64,000 nt of DNA from Chiridota heheva (taxonomy: Eukaryota; Echinodermata; Holothuroidea; Apodida; Chiridotidae): positions 259,001 to 323,000 of the forward strand of contig JAIGNY010001477.1 of NCBI GenBank assembly GCA_020152595.1. The letters run 5' to 3'. The notes beneath the pieces were generated by a model. That model did no database searches and was not told the DNA's origin. It saw only the letters and a list, made by a program, of their open reading frames with translations. Below are positions 1-12,334 of the stretch, piece by piece (the first letter of the stretch is position 1; every line of letters begins with the position of its first letter). The translations under genes and the position numbers were made by a program.

Positions 1-17
1 CTAGTGTGCTTAGTCAC

Positions 18-368
18 CTTAACAACTCATTTGCATATGTTATTATATGAACTGACACTTTTACATAGTATGCTCAATCAGGGACTGTGATAGCTAGGAT
101 AAGACTTCATGGGACATCATGTGGGATATAGGGTGGGACATGTGGGATATAGGGTGGGATGCCATGTGGAACAGGGTGGAATGCCATGTAGGATTTTTAT
201 TTAGGGTGGAATGCCATGGGATGGAATGTCATGTGGGCCATGGGATGGAATGTGGGACATGGGGTTCCATTCCATTTCAACAAGTCATTTGCATATAAGT
301 TATTATATGAACTGATACTTTCATACATAGTATGCTCAATCAGGGACTGTGATAGCTAGGATGAGACT
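18..368 (+). repeat. direct repeat of ~90 bp bracketing the start of the array
   Basis: The segment at 18-105 (CATTTGCATATGTTATTATA, TATGCTCAATCAGGGACTGT, GATAGCTAGGAT) recurs at about 276-368 with small changes. The minisatellite lies after and between the two copies. Confidence 0.8.
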
Positions 369-1145
369 TCTTATGGAGCCTGTGGGATGTCATGTGGGAC
401 ACGGGGTGGGATGCCATGTGGAACAGGGTAGAATGCCATGTGGGACATGGTGGGATACCACAAGTAACACAGAGTGTGACTTAGATTGGGATGCCATATG
501 TGACATAAGGTAGGATGGCGTGTGATATAGGGTAGGAGGCTATGTGGGACATAGGGTAGGAGGCCATGGGGACATGGGATGTGATGCCATGTGGGACATA
601 AAGTAGGATGTCATTGGGACATTGGGAGGGATACCATGTGGAACATATAGTGGGACATAAGATGGGATGCCTTGTGGGACATTGGGTGGGAAGCCACTGA
701 TGCGGGACACAGGGAAAGATGCCATGTGGGACATAGGGAGGGATGTCATGTGGTGCATATGGTTGGATTAATGTAGGACATACATGTAGGATGGGATCCA
801 TGTGGGTCATAGCGTGGGATGCCATGTGGGACATATGGTGGAATGCCATGTGGGTTATATGGTGGAATGCCATGTGGGACACTGTATGGTTAATGCCATG
901 TGGGAGATATGGTGGAATGCCATGTGGGACAAGGCATGGGATATCATGTGGGATGTCATTTGGGTCATGGGATGTAATCCATGTGGGATATTGGATGGAA
1001 TGCCATGTGGGTTATAGGATGGAATGACCTGTAGGACATATGATGGAATGCCACGTGGGACAAGGGATGGGATGGGATGTCATGTGGGACATGGGGTGGG
1101 ATGCCATATGGGACATCGGATGCCATGTGGGACTTACTGTGAAAT
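95..1145 (+). repeat. degenerate ~22-bp minisatellite (GGGATGCCATGTGGGAC)
   Basis: Dozens of diverged copies of a unit like GGGTGGGATGCCATGTGGGA with frequent 2-6 base length changes. Short open frames here are repeat artefacts. The reverse complement of the same unit forms a second array at 35830-36060. Confidence 0.85.
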
Positions 1146-1284
1146 GCCATTTTTTTAATTGGCCTGGTCATATGATATACTGTAGGTGTCAATTTGCATG
1201 GGCATGCGAACCATGACGGTATTTACTGTTCTAGTCTTTCTATTAAAGTCCTCTTTCATGAACGTGCTTGACCACTCAGACTGA

Positions 1285-1700
1285 ACTCAGACCCCTAGAT
1301 TTGCTGTTTTACAGGGGCGGCCCACCCTGCCCCTCCGTGGGCCTGTTCTTCCCCTGGGTCCGCCCTTCCCCTCATGAGAATTTTTTATTTTTTTATTTGT
1401 AATTTATTCATCTTAATCAACCTCATAAATAAATACCTTACATAAATACAGAACACAGAATGATAGCATAGTAAGCAATTGTCCTGTTTGGCTCATGAAT
1501 GGTCCTTATCAATATCAGTCAGAATAGTTTAATAAATCTGAGGCATGATTATAGCTAAAATCCCAGAGCTTCTTCACCATGGGATTGAGCTTTAAGGGGA
1601 CTCCACGCCAAAAAGACGCAGCACTTCGCGCGCATTAATGTGCCCCTCAAAACGTCCAGCACCCTGCCCCTTTTTAAATCAAGCTAGGGTCAGAACTAAT
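1285..1700 (+). mobile_element. MITE-like repeat family E, copy 1
   Basis: Shares about 400 bp with 53918-54312 and, inverted, with 60284-60705: CTAGATTTGCTGTTTTACAG near the start, CATAAATACAGAACACAGAA, AATTGTCCTGTTTGGCTC inside, and CACCCTGCCCC...AAATCAAGCTAGGGTC at the end. The two ends are weakly inverted (CCCTAG.TTG...GGGGC against GCCCC...CAAGCTAGGG), suggesting a DNA-transposon derivative. No ORF. Confidence 0.65.
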
Positions 1701-2041
1701 CCTTTAATTGTAGGGAGGGTCTCAGTTAAATCATAAAAATGGGGGTACATTTATTTTTATCATCACTTACCAGGAAGTAATCACCCTGGGTAGGCTAGAG
1801 TTATGATCCTCTGTCTGTTTGTACCACATATTTGTAATACATATTTCTTTTTGGTTATATGATTGTTCTAAAACACATTCATGTCTCATATATAATATGG
1901 CAAAATGTAAATTGCTCTTCATTATGCAGTGCTACAGATGAAAATTAACATCCAAGTTCACTTTAAAGAACCACTTTAGCAACAACAACAAAAAAGATTA
2001 CCCCAGGGAACTAAGTACCACTAAAAAGATTACAACATAGG

Positions 2042-3905
2042 TGTGTTCTCATTTGAGTGCAAGCTCGTGATCAGATCCACTGCAGCCGATCCGATCCGAC
2101 AAAAACATTTTTATTGTGAGACGCTGACAAAAAAATTATAAGGGGAAAAATACCGCAAAAAAAGGATAATGAAAGAAATAATTTTCACGGAACTACTTTA
2201 TATGTTACAGTACTTATAGTACAAGTTAGGGCGTGATCATTTAGGCATAATTAGAATTTCTAAATGTGCAAAAATGTTGTAAAAAGTATTTTTTAAAAAC
2301 CTAATTTAGAATGGTTTTCCTTCACCCCATACCAGCAAACCCATTGAAAGTTGGCAAAGAAACAAAGAAAAAAACAGTCCCAGTACAGGCCTCTCACTGG
2401 ATGGTGACATTGTTGCGTTGGTCAAAACAAATTGTGCACTTGTGATGAACGTGATGAAATGTACAATGTCATAGTACACGCAATCATGTCGTCTGCTAGT
2501 TGGGAATGTTATGTAGAATAGGCCCTATGTAGATATATGCAGGGAATTGGAATGATGTAATTTAGAAACTTGTACACATGTCACGTACTGTAATTATGAA
2601 GTTGGACGGAAGTTATGTTTTTGCATCTGTAAATTCGTTTGTCTGTTTGTTTGTCATCAAGATACCTTAAGAACTGAGGACTGGATTTGGAATCAATTTG
2701 GTGTGTGGTTTTGCTACTGCATAAGGAAGAAGTGATAACAATTTAAGACATATTGGAACAGGGAAAGGATGCAAATGGGGGAGGGAGGAGGTGGGGACAT
2801 GTTTTCCCTCTGTTCATCTGTTATCATTGGCTTTGGATTCAATTTGGTGTGTGATTGTTTTACTGCTTAAGGAAGAAGTGATTAAAATTTGAGACATAAT
2901 TGGAACCGGGGAAGGGTGCAAATGGAGGGGTGGGGATTGGACATTTTAGGGTAAGTTTGTCTGTCATCAAAATATCTCCAGAACTGATGATTGGAGAGTG
3001 ATTAAATTTGGTGTGTGGTTTTGTTAATGTTTCATGAAAAAGTGATTATAATTTGGGACTAATTGGAACAGGGAAAGGACAGAAATTGAAGGGTGGGGAT
3101 GTAAGATGTAAGTTGTCAAGAATAAGTTGAAGCTTTCCAAGGGAATGCGCTGAACAATGACTTTGCGCTCGGATTTACAATTCAAACAATCAATTTTCTG
3201 GACTCAAAGAGACTTATATCAAGTGTTCTCTGGAATTAATGTAAATGAAACAATTGGTTTCTGCCATGAATGGAAAATGATGGAATGTGAATCCTGGCTG
3301 AATAGAGCTCAAGCAATATAAAACTGAAAACATGCATGGCCTTGGAAGAAATCCAACCAGAAGATAATCTTCAAGTGTTCAGATTGCAAATGTTCATTAT
3401 AGATTAAAACTTGGGGATGAATCTTGGTGGGCCTAGGCCTAGGTATTCTAGGCATGTTGGAATTGCAACGGGGCTGAGGTACGCAATTATTAGGTGTAGT
3501 GATAATTGATTGTGTTTTACATTCTATATTTATTGCTCTGCTCTGCATTGATCCCAATCCCTGTTAAATATGTCTCACTTCCAATTTTTTAGAAGTTATT
3601 CTCTGAGTAAAAGAAATAATGACCAGCAAAATGCAAAGGCTTCAAATAACTCAGCACATGATGAAGAGTCAGTTCTATAGTGCAATAGAAAGACAACTGC
3701 TACTTGCATAAACATGTTGTCAAAAACTATTCTAAATGCGGATCATGTGGTGACGCACGATCAAGTTCGTTACGCACGATCAAGTTCGTTACGCAATATC
3801 TTGTAAAATGTTTACAATGTTTTTTTCCGTTTATCATGAACCCGCGAAAAAGGCCGCCTGCAGTAGTCTGATCGCAAGATCGTACTTAAGTGAGAACACA
3901 TTATA
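2042..3905. mobile_element. possible long inverted-repeat element (family F ends)
   Basis: GTGTGTTCTCATTTGAGTGC at 2040 is matched in inverted orientation by GTACTTAAGTGAGAACACA at about 3883-3901, with AT-rich sequence between. The same GTGTTCTCACTT end bounds shorter elements at 3885-4000 and 14968-15420. The pairing of these two ends as one element is inferred. Confidence 0.35.
2638..3095 (+). repeat. three diverged tandem copies of a ~150-bp unit
   Basis: AATTTGGTGTGTGGTTTTG, GGAAGAAGTGATAA and TTGGAACAGGGAAAGGA recur three times at about 2690, 2835 and 3000, each preceded by a TGTCATCAA...AGAACTGA segment. There is no coding potential. Confidence 0.75.
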
Positions 3906-4000
3906 ATTTTTGTTCACTTCATTGAGCAAGGTCATCGTCGGGCAAGCAAGGTCATCATTGGGGATCATGATCGAGTGAGAAGTGAGAACACGTCCATTAG
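3885..4000. mobile_element. short family F inverted-repeat element
   Basis: AAGTGAGAACACA and TGAGAAGTGAGAACACG bracket a segment with two GCAAGGTCATC copies. Just upstream, GACGCACGATCAAGTTCGTT is duplicated in tandem (3750-3795). Confidence 0.4.
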
Positions 4001-4554
4001 ATATTTAGATGCTCAAGTACAAAACAAAAGCCTTTATAATCAACATTTGTTCCTGTATATATGGCGACCCAGGGGAAATTCCCTGCTATTTGTTGCATTG
4101 ATTAGCAGGTGTAAAACGTCACCTTTGATCGTGTTTCTTCGAAACTGGAATCTATTACTTTCATGATTGGCAGTTTATCGACTCTTAATGGTGCTGTCAC
4201 TGCCGGTGGTGGAATTACGGAATCGTAAATGAGAAGGGGGAAAAAATGAATATTTTTTGAAGCAGCTATTCTTTTTTGAATTGACATGTATACAGTAAAT
4301 TACATGTGTAACCATTATGTAATTGATTCAATTATTAAATTCAGTTCAATTTATTTTGTTCTAGTCACATAATATGTACAATAAGGGATGATACGAATCA
4401 ATAACAACGTATGTTTAAAAAGAATGCTACAAAGAAAATAGTTATGTATGCCTGATACAATATCCAATTTAAATTTTATAGTTGAATTTGAATACAAGCT
4501 ATAATAAAAACAAAATGATGTAAAAAGAGATGCTATTTAAAAACTCCAGAGAGC

Positions 4555-5154
4555 TTAAAGGATTAGTTCAGTGGTCAAGCAAGTTTTATATTATAAGAAA
4601 AAGGACTTCAAAAGAAACAAAATGGTGAAGAAGCTACTTCATTATCTTATTCCGTTAAGGAGATATTCAAGTTTTAAGCTCTGTATTATCTTAGTCTGTA
4701 GAAGTGACTGGTGTAGTAAGTCTACTATGGAAGTTTGACACCTATATCCTCACATTTTTAACAATTTTTATTGTATTTGAAAGAAAATTTATTTTAATGT
4801 TTTCACTATTTAAATTATTTATTCTTGCTTTCTTCAGGTGGTAACTTACAATTACCCTTACAAGATTCTGTTTTACTACTTTTCTGACATATCCAGTAAT
4901 TGTTCAGACACAAAATTGCAGGACATAATAATGATAGAATACATAAAAGATTTGAGGAATCTGGGGCTGTGAAGTCATACTTTGATTTAATTCATTTTTA
5001 CACAAATGATACCAAACTTGAAACTTACACATGCACTGTAGATATCTCCATGACAGCATAGGAATTTTTGAATGTTTTCTTCACCATTTTGTTTCTTTTG
5101 AAGTTCTCTTTCATTAAAAGATGGACTTGCTTGACCCCTGAACTAATCATTTAA
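4555..5154. mobile_element. foldback MITE family A, full copy with TTAA ends
   Basis: The left end TTAAAGGATTAGTTCAGTGG then TCAAGCAAG, and the right end CTTGCTTGACCCCTGAACTA then ATCATTTAA, are inverted repeats. The similarity continues inward (GAGATATTCAAGTTT against ATATCTCCATGACAG). TTAA at both ends fits piggyBac-type target duplication. No transposase is present. Relatives lie at 13735, 14523, 17015 and 48638. Confidence 0.8.
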
Positions 5155-6482
5155 ATCTGAATACAAGCTATAACAAAAGCCATGTGATGTAAAAAGAGAT
5201 GAAACTCGGGGGGAACTTAACTAGTAGAACAGACGGGGAAAGTTCCGTTGACGTATCTGTGCAAAGTTAACGATGATCTCAAAGTTTTTTTAGTAACTCT
5301 GGCTTTCCTATATAACCTCCAAATCTTACAAAGATTAGGTTATCTTGTAGTTAGGATGTTCAAAAACTTGGTAGGCTGGTTATCTAAGCAAAATTGTTCC
5401 TCAAAAGTGGAAAAACAGATGATATTTTGACAAAATTGACTCTAAATGCTTGAACCAGATGAGTATCGCGTAATCAGACTAACCAAATGTACAACTGACG
5501 CGAGTGTCCTTATGTAATCGAAGATCGACAGACCCGCCGGCTATTTTACTTTTGTACGTGTTGCGCAAACGTTTCCTTAGTTGTTTGTCTTTTCTTCGAG
5601 TGAGCGTACCAACACTCATCCTCAGAGTTTTTCAGTGTACACTGCCGCACATTTAGAATGCCCCTGCCCCATCGATCGTGCATGTTCTTAAAGATGCAAT
5701 TCTGTGCATGACACTGCGTGTTATCGTTTTTAACGTACGCAGAAACAAAATGGGTCAGAATTTGATTTTCTTGACCATTTTTCGACATATTTTCGTGCAA
5801 TTTAAGTGTTCATTTCCAGGTGAGATTGTGTAAAACATCTTGAAGTAAGAGTGCATGAATGTTGGTGTTTATTTTGGTAGTGAAATTTAACACGTTAAAC
5901 ACCATTGACTTTTGCTTCAGCGTGCATTTTTTTGTTCCAATAGGCATTTTCCTATACCAAAAATCAGCAAATTTGTGAAGTAAAGCTATAGTACTGTACT
6001 TAATTAGTAGAAAGACTCCTTTCCAGAAAGAAAGAAAAAAAAGAAAAAAAATCCTAGAGATTAAAAAAGAACAATTTACAATAAATCAAGCTTATCTCAA
6101 GACCACACCACTCTACCCATTTGAGTTTTTCATCAGCAACATTAAAGGAAATAATCAATTTAAAAGTTTCCGTAAAATGTTATTTAAGCTCAGAACTTAA
6201 CTGTTTGAGGGAAACTTGAGGTAGAAATGTTTGAACAACTGTGAAGGAAACAGGTAGTAATGTTTGAAATCATACACTTGTTTCATATTAGATATAAGCT
6301 TAATGGGGCTTGCTTTCATCACAATACTTTTGTGAAAAATAAATTTCATGAGTTTTTGGGCCATTCTGCAATCTGTCACTCAAGCTACAGGATGGAGAAT
6401 GGCACCTACTGTAGCAGACCCCTGAGATCTCCTACAGATCTGCTAGTACTGTACCATTCTGCTGTCTGTCACACATGTACCC
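5155..6482. other. no gene recognised
   Basis: AT-rich sequence with short unsupported frames. The segment 5520-5810 is slightly richer in GC, with a minus-strand frame of 84 codons without any recognised motif. Confidence 0.6.
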
Positions 6483-6665
6483 CCTTACAGAAAAATCTAG
6501 CTTGCAGCGCTTGCGCAAGCTAGCAAAAAATATTTGTTAGCTTGCGCAAGCTTGCAGAAAGTTTTTTTGAGATATTTTTTACATAAGCTTGTGGAAATTA
6601 GCAAGCCTTGTGCAAGCTAAAAATTGTTAGTTGCAAGCATGCTGCAAGCTAATATTTCTGTAATG
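6483..6665. mobile_element. small TIR element (AGCTTGCAGC type)
   Basis: TTACAGAAAAATCTAGCTTGC at the left and GCAAGCTAATATTTCTGTAA at the right form terminal inverted repeats around several GCTTGCGCAAGC palindromes. A diverged relative is at 7288-7435. Confidence 0.65.
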
Positions 6666-7287
6666 TGAAGAGTGGCTCTTTTTTTTGTCCAGAAACTCAA
6701 CACTACAATATCTTTTTAATTTTCATGATTTTTTTCTTGACCACTCCTTTCCTCTTGAACATGTGTTAGAAAATTGATGAATGCTTGCAGAATAATCTAC
6801 GAAACGATTTCTTATTTGCATACTGTGTACGTCACAAAGCACATGAGGTAGCAGATTTAAAAGCAATATTTCCATGCCAAAGGATAAACTAATTATAAGC
6901 TCCATCTGCGGAACAAAAGATTAAAGACCCACACTAGTTAAAAAACATTCATTCTTTCCAATTTAGAATTCTATACAGAGAGCGAAAAGGAAGTTGGAGT
7001 ATCGTGCAGACTTAATTAGGGAATTTACTAATGGCTGTATTATTGCCCTCGGGTCATAAACCATATGTTTCATTATTTTTTGTTCAATAAAAATTTGCCT
7101 TTGTTCTGAAATTTGCACTTCTCTGAAGACTAAGATGAATGATACTTTGTAGTCACAATATGTCAGTTCAAGTACAATTGTGATTGACGATAAAACAGGG
7201 TTTTTGTTTCATTCACCAGTAACTTTGAACTTAAAAAAACAAAAACACACTTGTTTCATTTCAAGTATTCTTACAGTCTTCCCTTAC

Positions 7288-7435
7288 ACTTGCAGAAATA
7301 CTAGCTTGCAGCAAGTTTACCGCGAGCTTGTAGCACGCTTCCAGCAACCTAAATATGTTAGCTTGTCGCAAGCGTGCTGCAGTCTGCAAGCTTGCTTCAG
7401 CTCCAAGCGTACATGCTGGAAGTCAGATTTCTCTG
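7288..7435. mobile_element. diverged copy of the AGCTTGCAGC element
   Basis: CTTGCAGAAATACTAGCTTG and ATGCTGGAAGTCAGATTTCT form the ends, with GTTAGCTTGTCGCAAGCGTG inside. Confidence 0.5.
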
Positions 7436-7485
7436 TATGTTTATTAGGTTTACACATTATGTCTCACTTACACATACAAGTTGCA

Positions 7486-7570
7486 GGCATGACATCAGGC
7501 ATGACATCAGGCATGACATCAGGCATGACATCAGGCATGACATCAGGCATGACATCAGGCATGACATCAC
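7486..7570 (+). repeat. 12-bp tandem repeat (GGCATGACATCA)
   Basis: Seven nearly perfect copies. The unit is a multiple of three, so frames stay open across it. Confidence 0.95.
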
Positions 7571-7678
7571 AAATTACACATTTTCTTAGATTGGGCCTGA
7601 AAATTTAAAAAGAGTTAATTTTATGATTTTACAAATTATTTTAAAACATTGAGGTAATTTATGTTTTCACTTTGGTTA

Positions 7679-7786
7679 CAGACCCATAGCATGAACTTTT
7701 TACTATGGGGTACACAGACCCATAGCATGAACTTTTTACTGTGGGGTACACAGACCCATAGCATGAACTTTTTACTGTGGGGTACA
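7679..7786 (+). repeat. 36-bp tandem repeat, three copies
   Basis: CAGACCCATAGCATGAACTT followed by TTTACTRTGGGGTACA occurs three times with one base difference. Confidence 0.9.
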
Positions 7787-8177
7787 TTTCCTGAAGTTTA
7801 AAGCACCTTTTCAAGTGATGTATAACAGAATTGTGCCCTAGCTGGTCATTGTAGGGCGTGCAAACTCAACCCTTGTACCCCAGTATACAGGGTACAAGAG
7901 ATTTTGTCTATATAGTTCACTAAATGTTTTATTTTTTTATTGCAGGGTTCATAATCATATTAGTAATTAAAACAATATTTAATTGGTTTTCTTTCTTTTT
8001 TTCATTACAGTCTTCCTGACAATTTAATTACTATGCAACTGGTGCATTATGGGAAATAACCCTTCAAGTGAACCTTGGCAAGAGGGCAATCTAGGCAGAT
8101 GAGGGCAGTATGCAATCAGTACATCAATGGTGTGTTATCAAATGCAAAGAAGGTGAAATATTCTAGAGCAGAAATGA

Positions 8178-8579
8178 AGACAAATCCAACTCGACAAGAT
8201 CGAGAGACGGGGAAGTCCCGGCCGCTTATCTACCAACATTTCGGAAGGTAATCCCACCTCCTCTGCAAGGGCGCTCTACATCAGTAATTCTCCTGCATTT
8301 AAAAACAATGCAGCCATTGTGTTTGTTGATGGTGTTGTTCACCATGATGCCTCTGACCTCTCAGGCACAATTTGACCTTCGTTGTCGTGGTGCCGTTAAG
8401 ACCTCATCAAACAAACAAACAAACATGATGCCTCCCTCTCATTGGTGGATTTTATTTTGTGCTATTATGACGAAATTAACTCGGCTATGTGTAAATCGTT
8501 TGGATGCAAAACAATTGAGCTGCAACAAAGGATGCAATTATTCAAATCATTTTACTCAAAACTGTTTGTTATATCTTAA
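8178..8579 (+). pseudogene. unidentified open frame split by the LINE-tail insertion
   Basis: The frame starting after a TGA at 8175 reads RQIQLDKIERRGSPG, LSTNISEGNPTSS, ALYISNSPAFKNN and AAIVFVDGVVHHDAS up to the target site. The inserted LINE tail adds an in-frame TGA. After the second target-site copy the same frame continues SLSLVDFILCYYDEIN, SAMCKSFGCKTIELQQ and RMQLFKSFYSKLF to TAA at 8577. The two halves are in frame because insert plus duplication is 81 bp. I do not recognise the protein. It may be an old transposon or gene fragment, or chance; there is no homologue in the window and no clear splice site. Confidence 0.3.
8354..8434 (+). mobile_element. 70-bp LINE 3'-end insertion with target-site duplication
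   Basis: The segment from TGACCTCTCAGGCAC to AAACAAACAAA is the very end of the LINE family seen at 36130 and 10590. It is flanked by a perfect 11-bp direct repeat CATGATGCCTC at 8343-8353 and 8424-8434, so the insertion boundaries are exact. This shows target-primed retrotransposition with severe 5' truncation. Confidence 0.85.
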
Positions 8580-8779
8580 TGCACTTGTCAATTGTGTGAC
8601 TCACCCCTACTCACCCCTGGACAAGGTGAGTCATTGCACCAAAGTGGGTGGACAAGACATGTACATTGACGCACCCCTTAGTCACTTAGCAGTCATTGAT
8701 ATCTTAGAAATCAGTAAAGCTATATTTGTAATAATGTAAAAGCTTGTTACAAGGGATTTTGGCAATTATGTTAATTAGC

Positions 8780-9005
8780 TTCACCTGTGTTCATTAAATT
8801 TGACTTGCCCCCTTCCCATGCCTATTGTGTGACTATGTGTTAATATCTCATAGATTGTTTTTATTCTATATATATATATACAATGCAAATTTTCTGAAAA
8901 CATAAGTTGTCCATCCAGGCAGGTCAAGTAAATATTATGTTGCCTAAGTAAGATATTTGGTTGTCCCGGGCAGCTGGATATATGATTTTTCCAACCCTTG
9001 TCCAT
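8780..9005 (-). repeat. interspersed repeat family H, copy 1
   Basis: Minus-strand copy of a repeat also at 48325 and 53555. Shared motifs include GGCTGCC(A/C)GGGACAACCAA, CAAATTTGCATTG and GAATACAAAA. No TIR or TSD is evident. Confidence 0.6.
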
Positions 9006-9510
9006 AGAAAGAAAAAATTATCTTGCGTGTCTATATAATGCCTATTGTATTGATATTATCTTATTTTAAGTACCAGACATTATATTTATATTCTGCTTAT
9101 CATGTTAACTGTATAATCAAAACCAGAAACTTTCACCTTACATTTTAACCATGTAAAAAAATGTATACAGAAAACTTTTTTTTTTGTAAAGCATGATTTT
9201 CATCTTAGTATAGCTGTAGTTTAAAATGTGTTTTAGCTTGTCAATTAATTATGTATGTGATGGCGTTGTATTTATTTTGCCAAAATGACCGACCACAAAT
9301 TATTCTTCCATTTTATCCTCATTTATTTCATTTTAATCCGTGTAAACTTTGCTTGTATTCTTTTTGCAATTTTGAAGATAACTTGTAAAAAAAAAAATTG
9401 TTATTGAAAGTAACAGCAGGAAGACTATTATGAAGGTGCTTCACAATTGAAATTTTCTAATACGTAGGAATGTTGAAACACAGATGTCTCATTTTAATAC
9501 TTGTGTGGTT

Positions 9511-9892
9511 CAAGACTTGAGTCGGGTACCTGCCCGAAAATACAAAAATATCAGGTATGGGTACCCGAAAAAAGAAAGAAACAAAATAGATCTGAAATTA
9601 TTTTTTTTTAGCTTTACAATTTATGTTCTTGGGCTTAAGCTAAAATTTTAGTAACTCGGACCAAAAATAAGCTCAAGAATGTCACTAAAAAATTTTTTGC
9701 TACGAGTTAGTATAGTTACCATGATTGTTACCATGAATTTAGTGATAATATAGTTACTTGCAAATTGTTCAGCTAAAACAAAATAAAAGACAATAATTTT
9801 TTTTAGGTCTAATTTTGTTTGTTTGAGTACCCAGATCGGAACCGGGCAACAGTAACGGGGTACCCGTTTCCGATTTTTTGCTACCAAAGTCT
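9511..9892. mobile_element. family D inverted-repeat element (CGGGTACC ends), copy 1
   Basis: GAGTCGGGTACCTGCCCGAA at the left and GGGTACCCGTTTCCGATTTT then TTGCTACC at the right. The same ends, reversed, bound 45056-45292. The interior is AT-rich without coding capacity. Confidence 0.6.
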
Positions 9893-11795
9893 GGCCAAGT
9901 GTAGTTTAATTGAGTATTCTTGAAGGAAATTATTACGGTTGAATTGAACATTAATATCAAAGGTTATCAGTATCATTAAGTGTAAGAAAAGTGTATTAGA
10001 ATATTCTGGAGACCCTTCAGAATAATTCATTTTCATTATTTTGGAGGAGTTCTTGGTAATTCCTTCTGCTTGCGTAAATACTCTGGAAATTAGAGAGATT
10101 GTCTTTATGATAAGATGCTCCCTCAATATATGCAAATAAGTCCTGTGGAATTATCAATCTTCAACTTAAATTTTATTTGAAGAATTGTATAATTATTTAT
10201 TAGAGTTAATAGTTTCATGTGAATATGTCATGCCAATATTGTGCCACGACATTGCTACACGCAGCACCCTCACTAAATATTTCTTAAATAATGTACATGC
10301 TGTGTCTGCTTAAACCATTCCCGAAATAAACCCTGTATACATACGTACGGTGTATGTATAATTGTACACTGTATGTATGGAGAATGTTCGGTGGCCTTGA
10401 GATGTTCGATTTTCTAAGATGTGGAAAAAGTGAACATCGCTGATGTAAGGGCACGAAGCTTTCATGTTCAAACAATAATTCAAAGGTATCAAACTTCTTG
10501 CAAGTGATAGAAATTGTACTTGGCAGGTCAAGGCTATAGAAGATGATTTAGTGGACATTAGAGGGAGGAGGTACACCTTTCTCTTGATCTGGGTGAGCGT
10601 CTTAATTCATTTCCTATTCGGATTTTGAAAACGCTCCTCTCTCGATCACAGTTTTCTGACTTTTTGTTCTTGAATTTCTCTCATTCTCCCCCTGTTTCCT
10701 GTCCTTCCTACCTCTAGAATGATCTGATCTCTCAGGCACAATTTGACCCTCGTTGTCGTGGTGCCATTAAGCCCTCATCAAACAAACATTAAAATGTTCT
10801 GTTATCTTTTTGAAGTTTAGAGAGGGTTCAGTTGAGGGAAGGTGGGGGAGCAGGCAGTGGCACAACAGAGGCAACCAGGGTCCTTTAATAAACAACAGAA
10901 ACATTTTGAGGTCCCATCACAGCCCCTTGTAAAAAGGGTAGAAAACGTATAAAACGCATATGTGACATGCAATAAACTAACTCTGCTATAAAGGTGTGGA
11001 AATATAGGAGACACATCATTGAGGGGTTGGAGTTATGTGTCAGTAATTGTGGCAAATGAGTTAGTTTTGACCACCCCCTTAAATTGTCGATGAGCCCCAG
11101 AGTTCATGGATAAGTGTGTTTATTACTTGAAATGTCGAGGACTTTGTAACTCCCTTTGGCACAGGACAAGTGATTCATATTTAAAAGCATTATTCTAGAG
11201 GAAGAAATTTTCAAATGTCATGAAATGGCAGGAAGATTTTTAATGCATTGTGATTTATACATAGTGAGGAACAACCCAATCATTTCCAAGGTCATGCAGA
11301 TGAGATTAGGAAGTGTCAAGGTGCCTTTAAAAGGTATTTAATTTGGTCTGCATATCCGATAAAAGGTAACACACACTTATAAGTATTCTAGTGCGTAGAG
11401 TTTAAGGAAGTGTACATTTCAGAGGTGTGCAATTTTGAATCCAAAATGAAAGTCAAGATAAGAAAGTGAGAAAGAATAAGGGGGATTTTTTTCAGAAAGT
11501 GTGTCATTTAAACCAGCTGGAGAGAAACAAATCCAGCTGTGAAAGGTATATAGCTAGGAGGGCATTCTATTTTTGGTGTTGTAAACCTTTCTTGTGCTTA
11601 TGCATTAGAGGTTCATTTTCATCAATTGTGATCAGAAGATTGGAAATGTATCTAGCAGTCTTTTAATTTACCTGTAGTGTTTTGTTTTGTTTTGTACTTG
11701 ATCCTCCCTTACAGGAACTTGGCAAGACTATATTGTAGTATAAAAAAAAGAAGACACCCGTACTAGGGAAATGATGCAAAACAGGCACCTGCCGG

Positions 11796-11798
<3 letters not shown>
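9893..11798. other. no gene recognised apart from the LINE 3' end at 10590
   Basis: Short frames only, no splice-bounded conserved segment seen. Contains a CATACGTACGGTGTATGTA palindromic stretch near 10340. Confidence 0.6.
10590..10795 (+). mobile_element. 5'-truncated LINE 3' end (same family as 36130)
   Basis: Matches the LINE 3' UTR at 36130-36290 in opposite orientation: CTCTCTCGATC, TTTCTCTCATTCTCCCCCTG, GATCTCTCAGGCACAATTTG, CGTTGTCGTGGTGCCATTAA and CCTCATCAAACAAACA. There is no coding capacity. Confidence 0.75.
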
Positions 11799-11984
<186 letters not shown>

Positions 11985-12054
11985 ACAATGTCTCTAGCCA
12001 ACATAATTTTTCATAAACTAAATATTTCAAAAACTCCTTGTTTCCTTCTTCAGT

Positions 12055-12177
<123 letters not shown>

Positions 12178-12218
12178 GAGTTTCTATATTTAGTTTATAA
12201 AATATCTGTATCTATATC

Positions 12219-12334
<116 letters not shown>

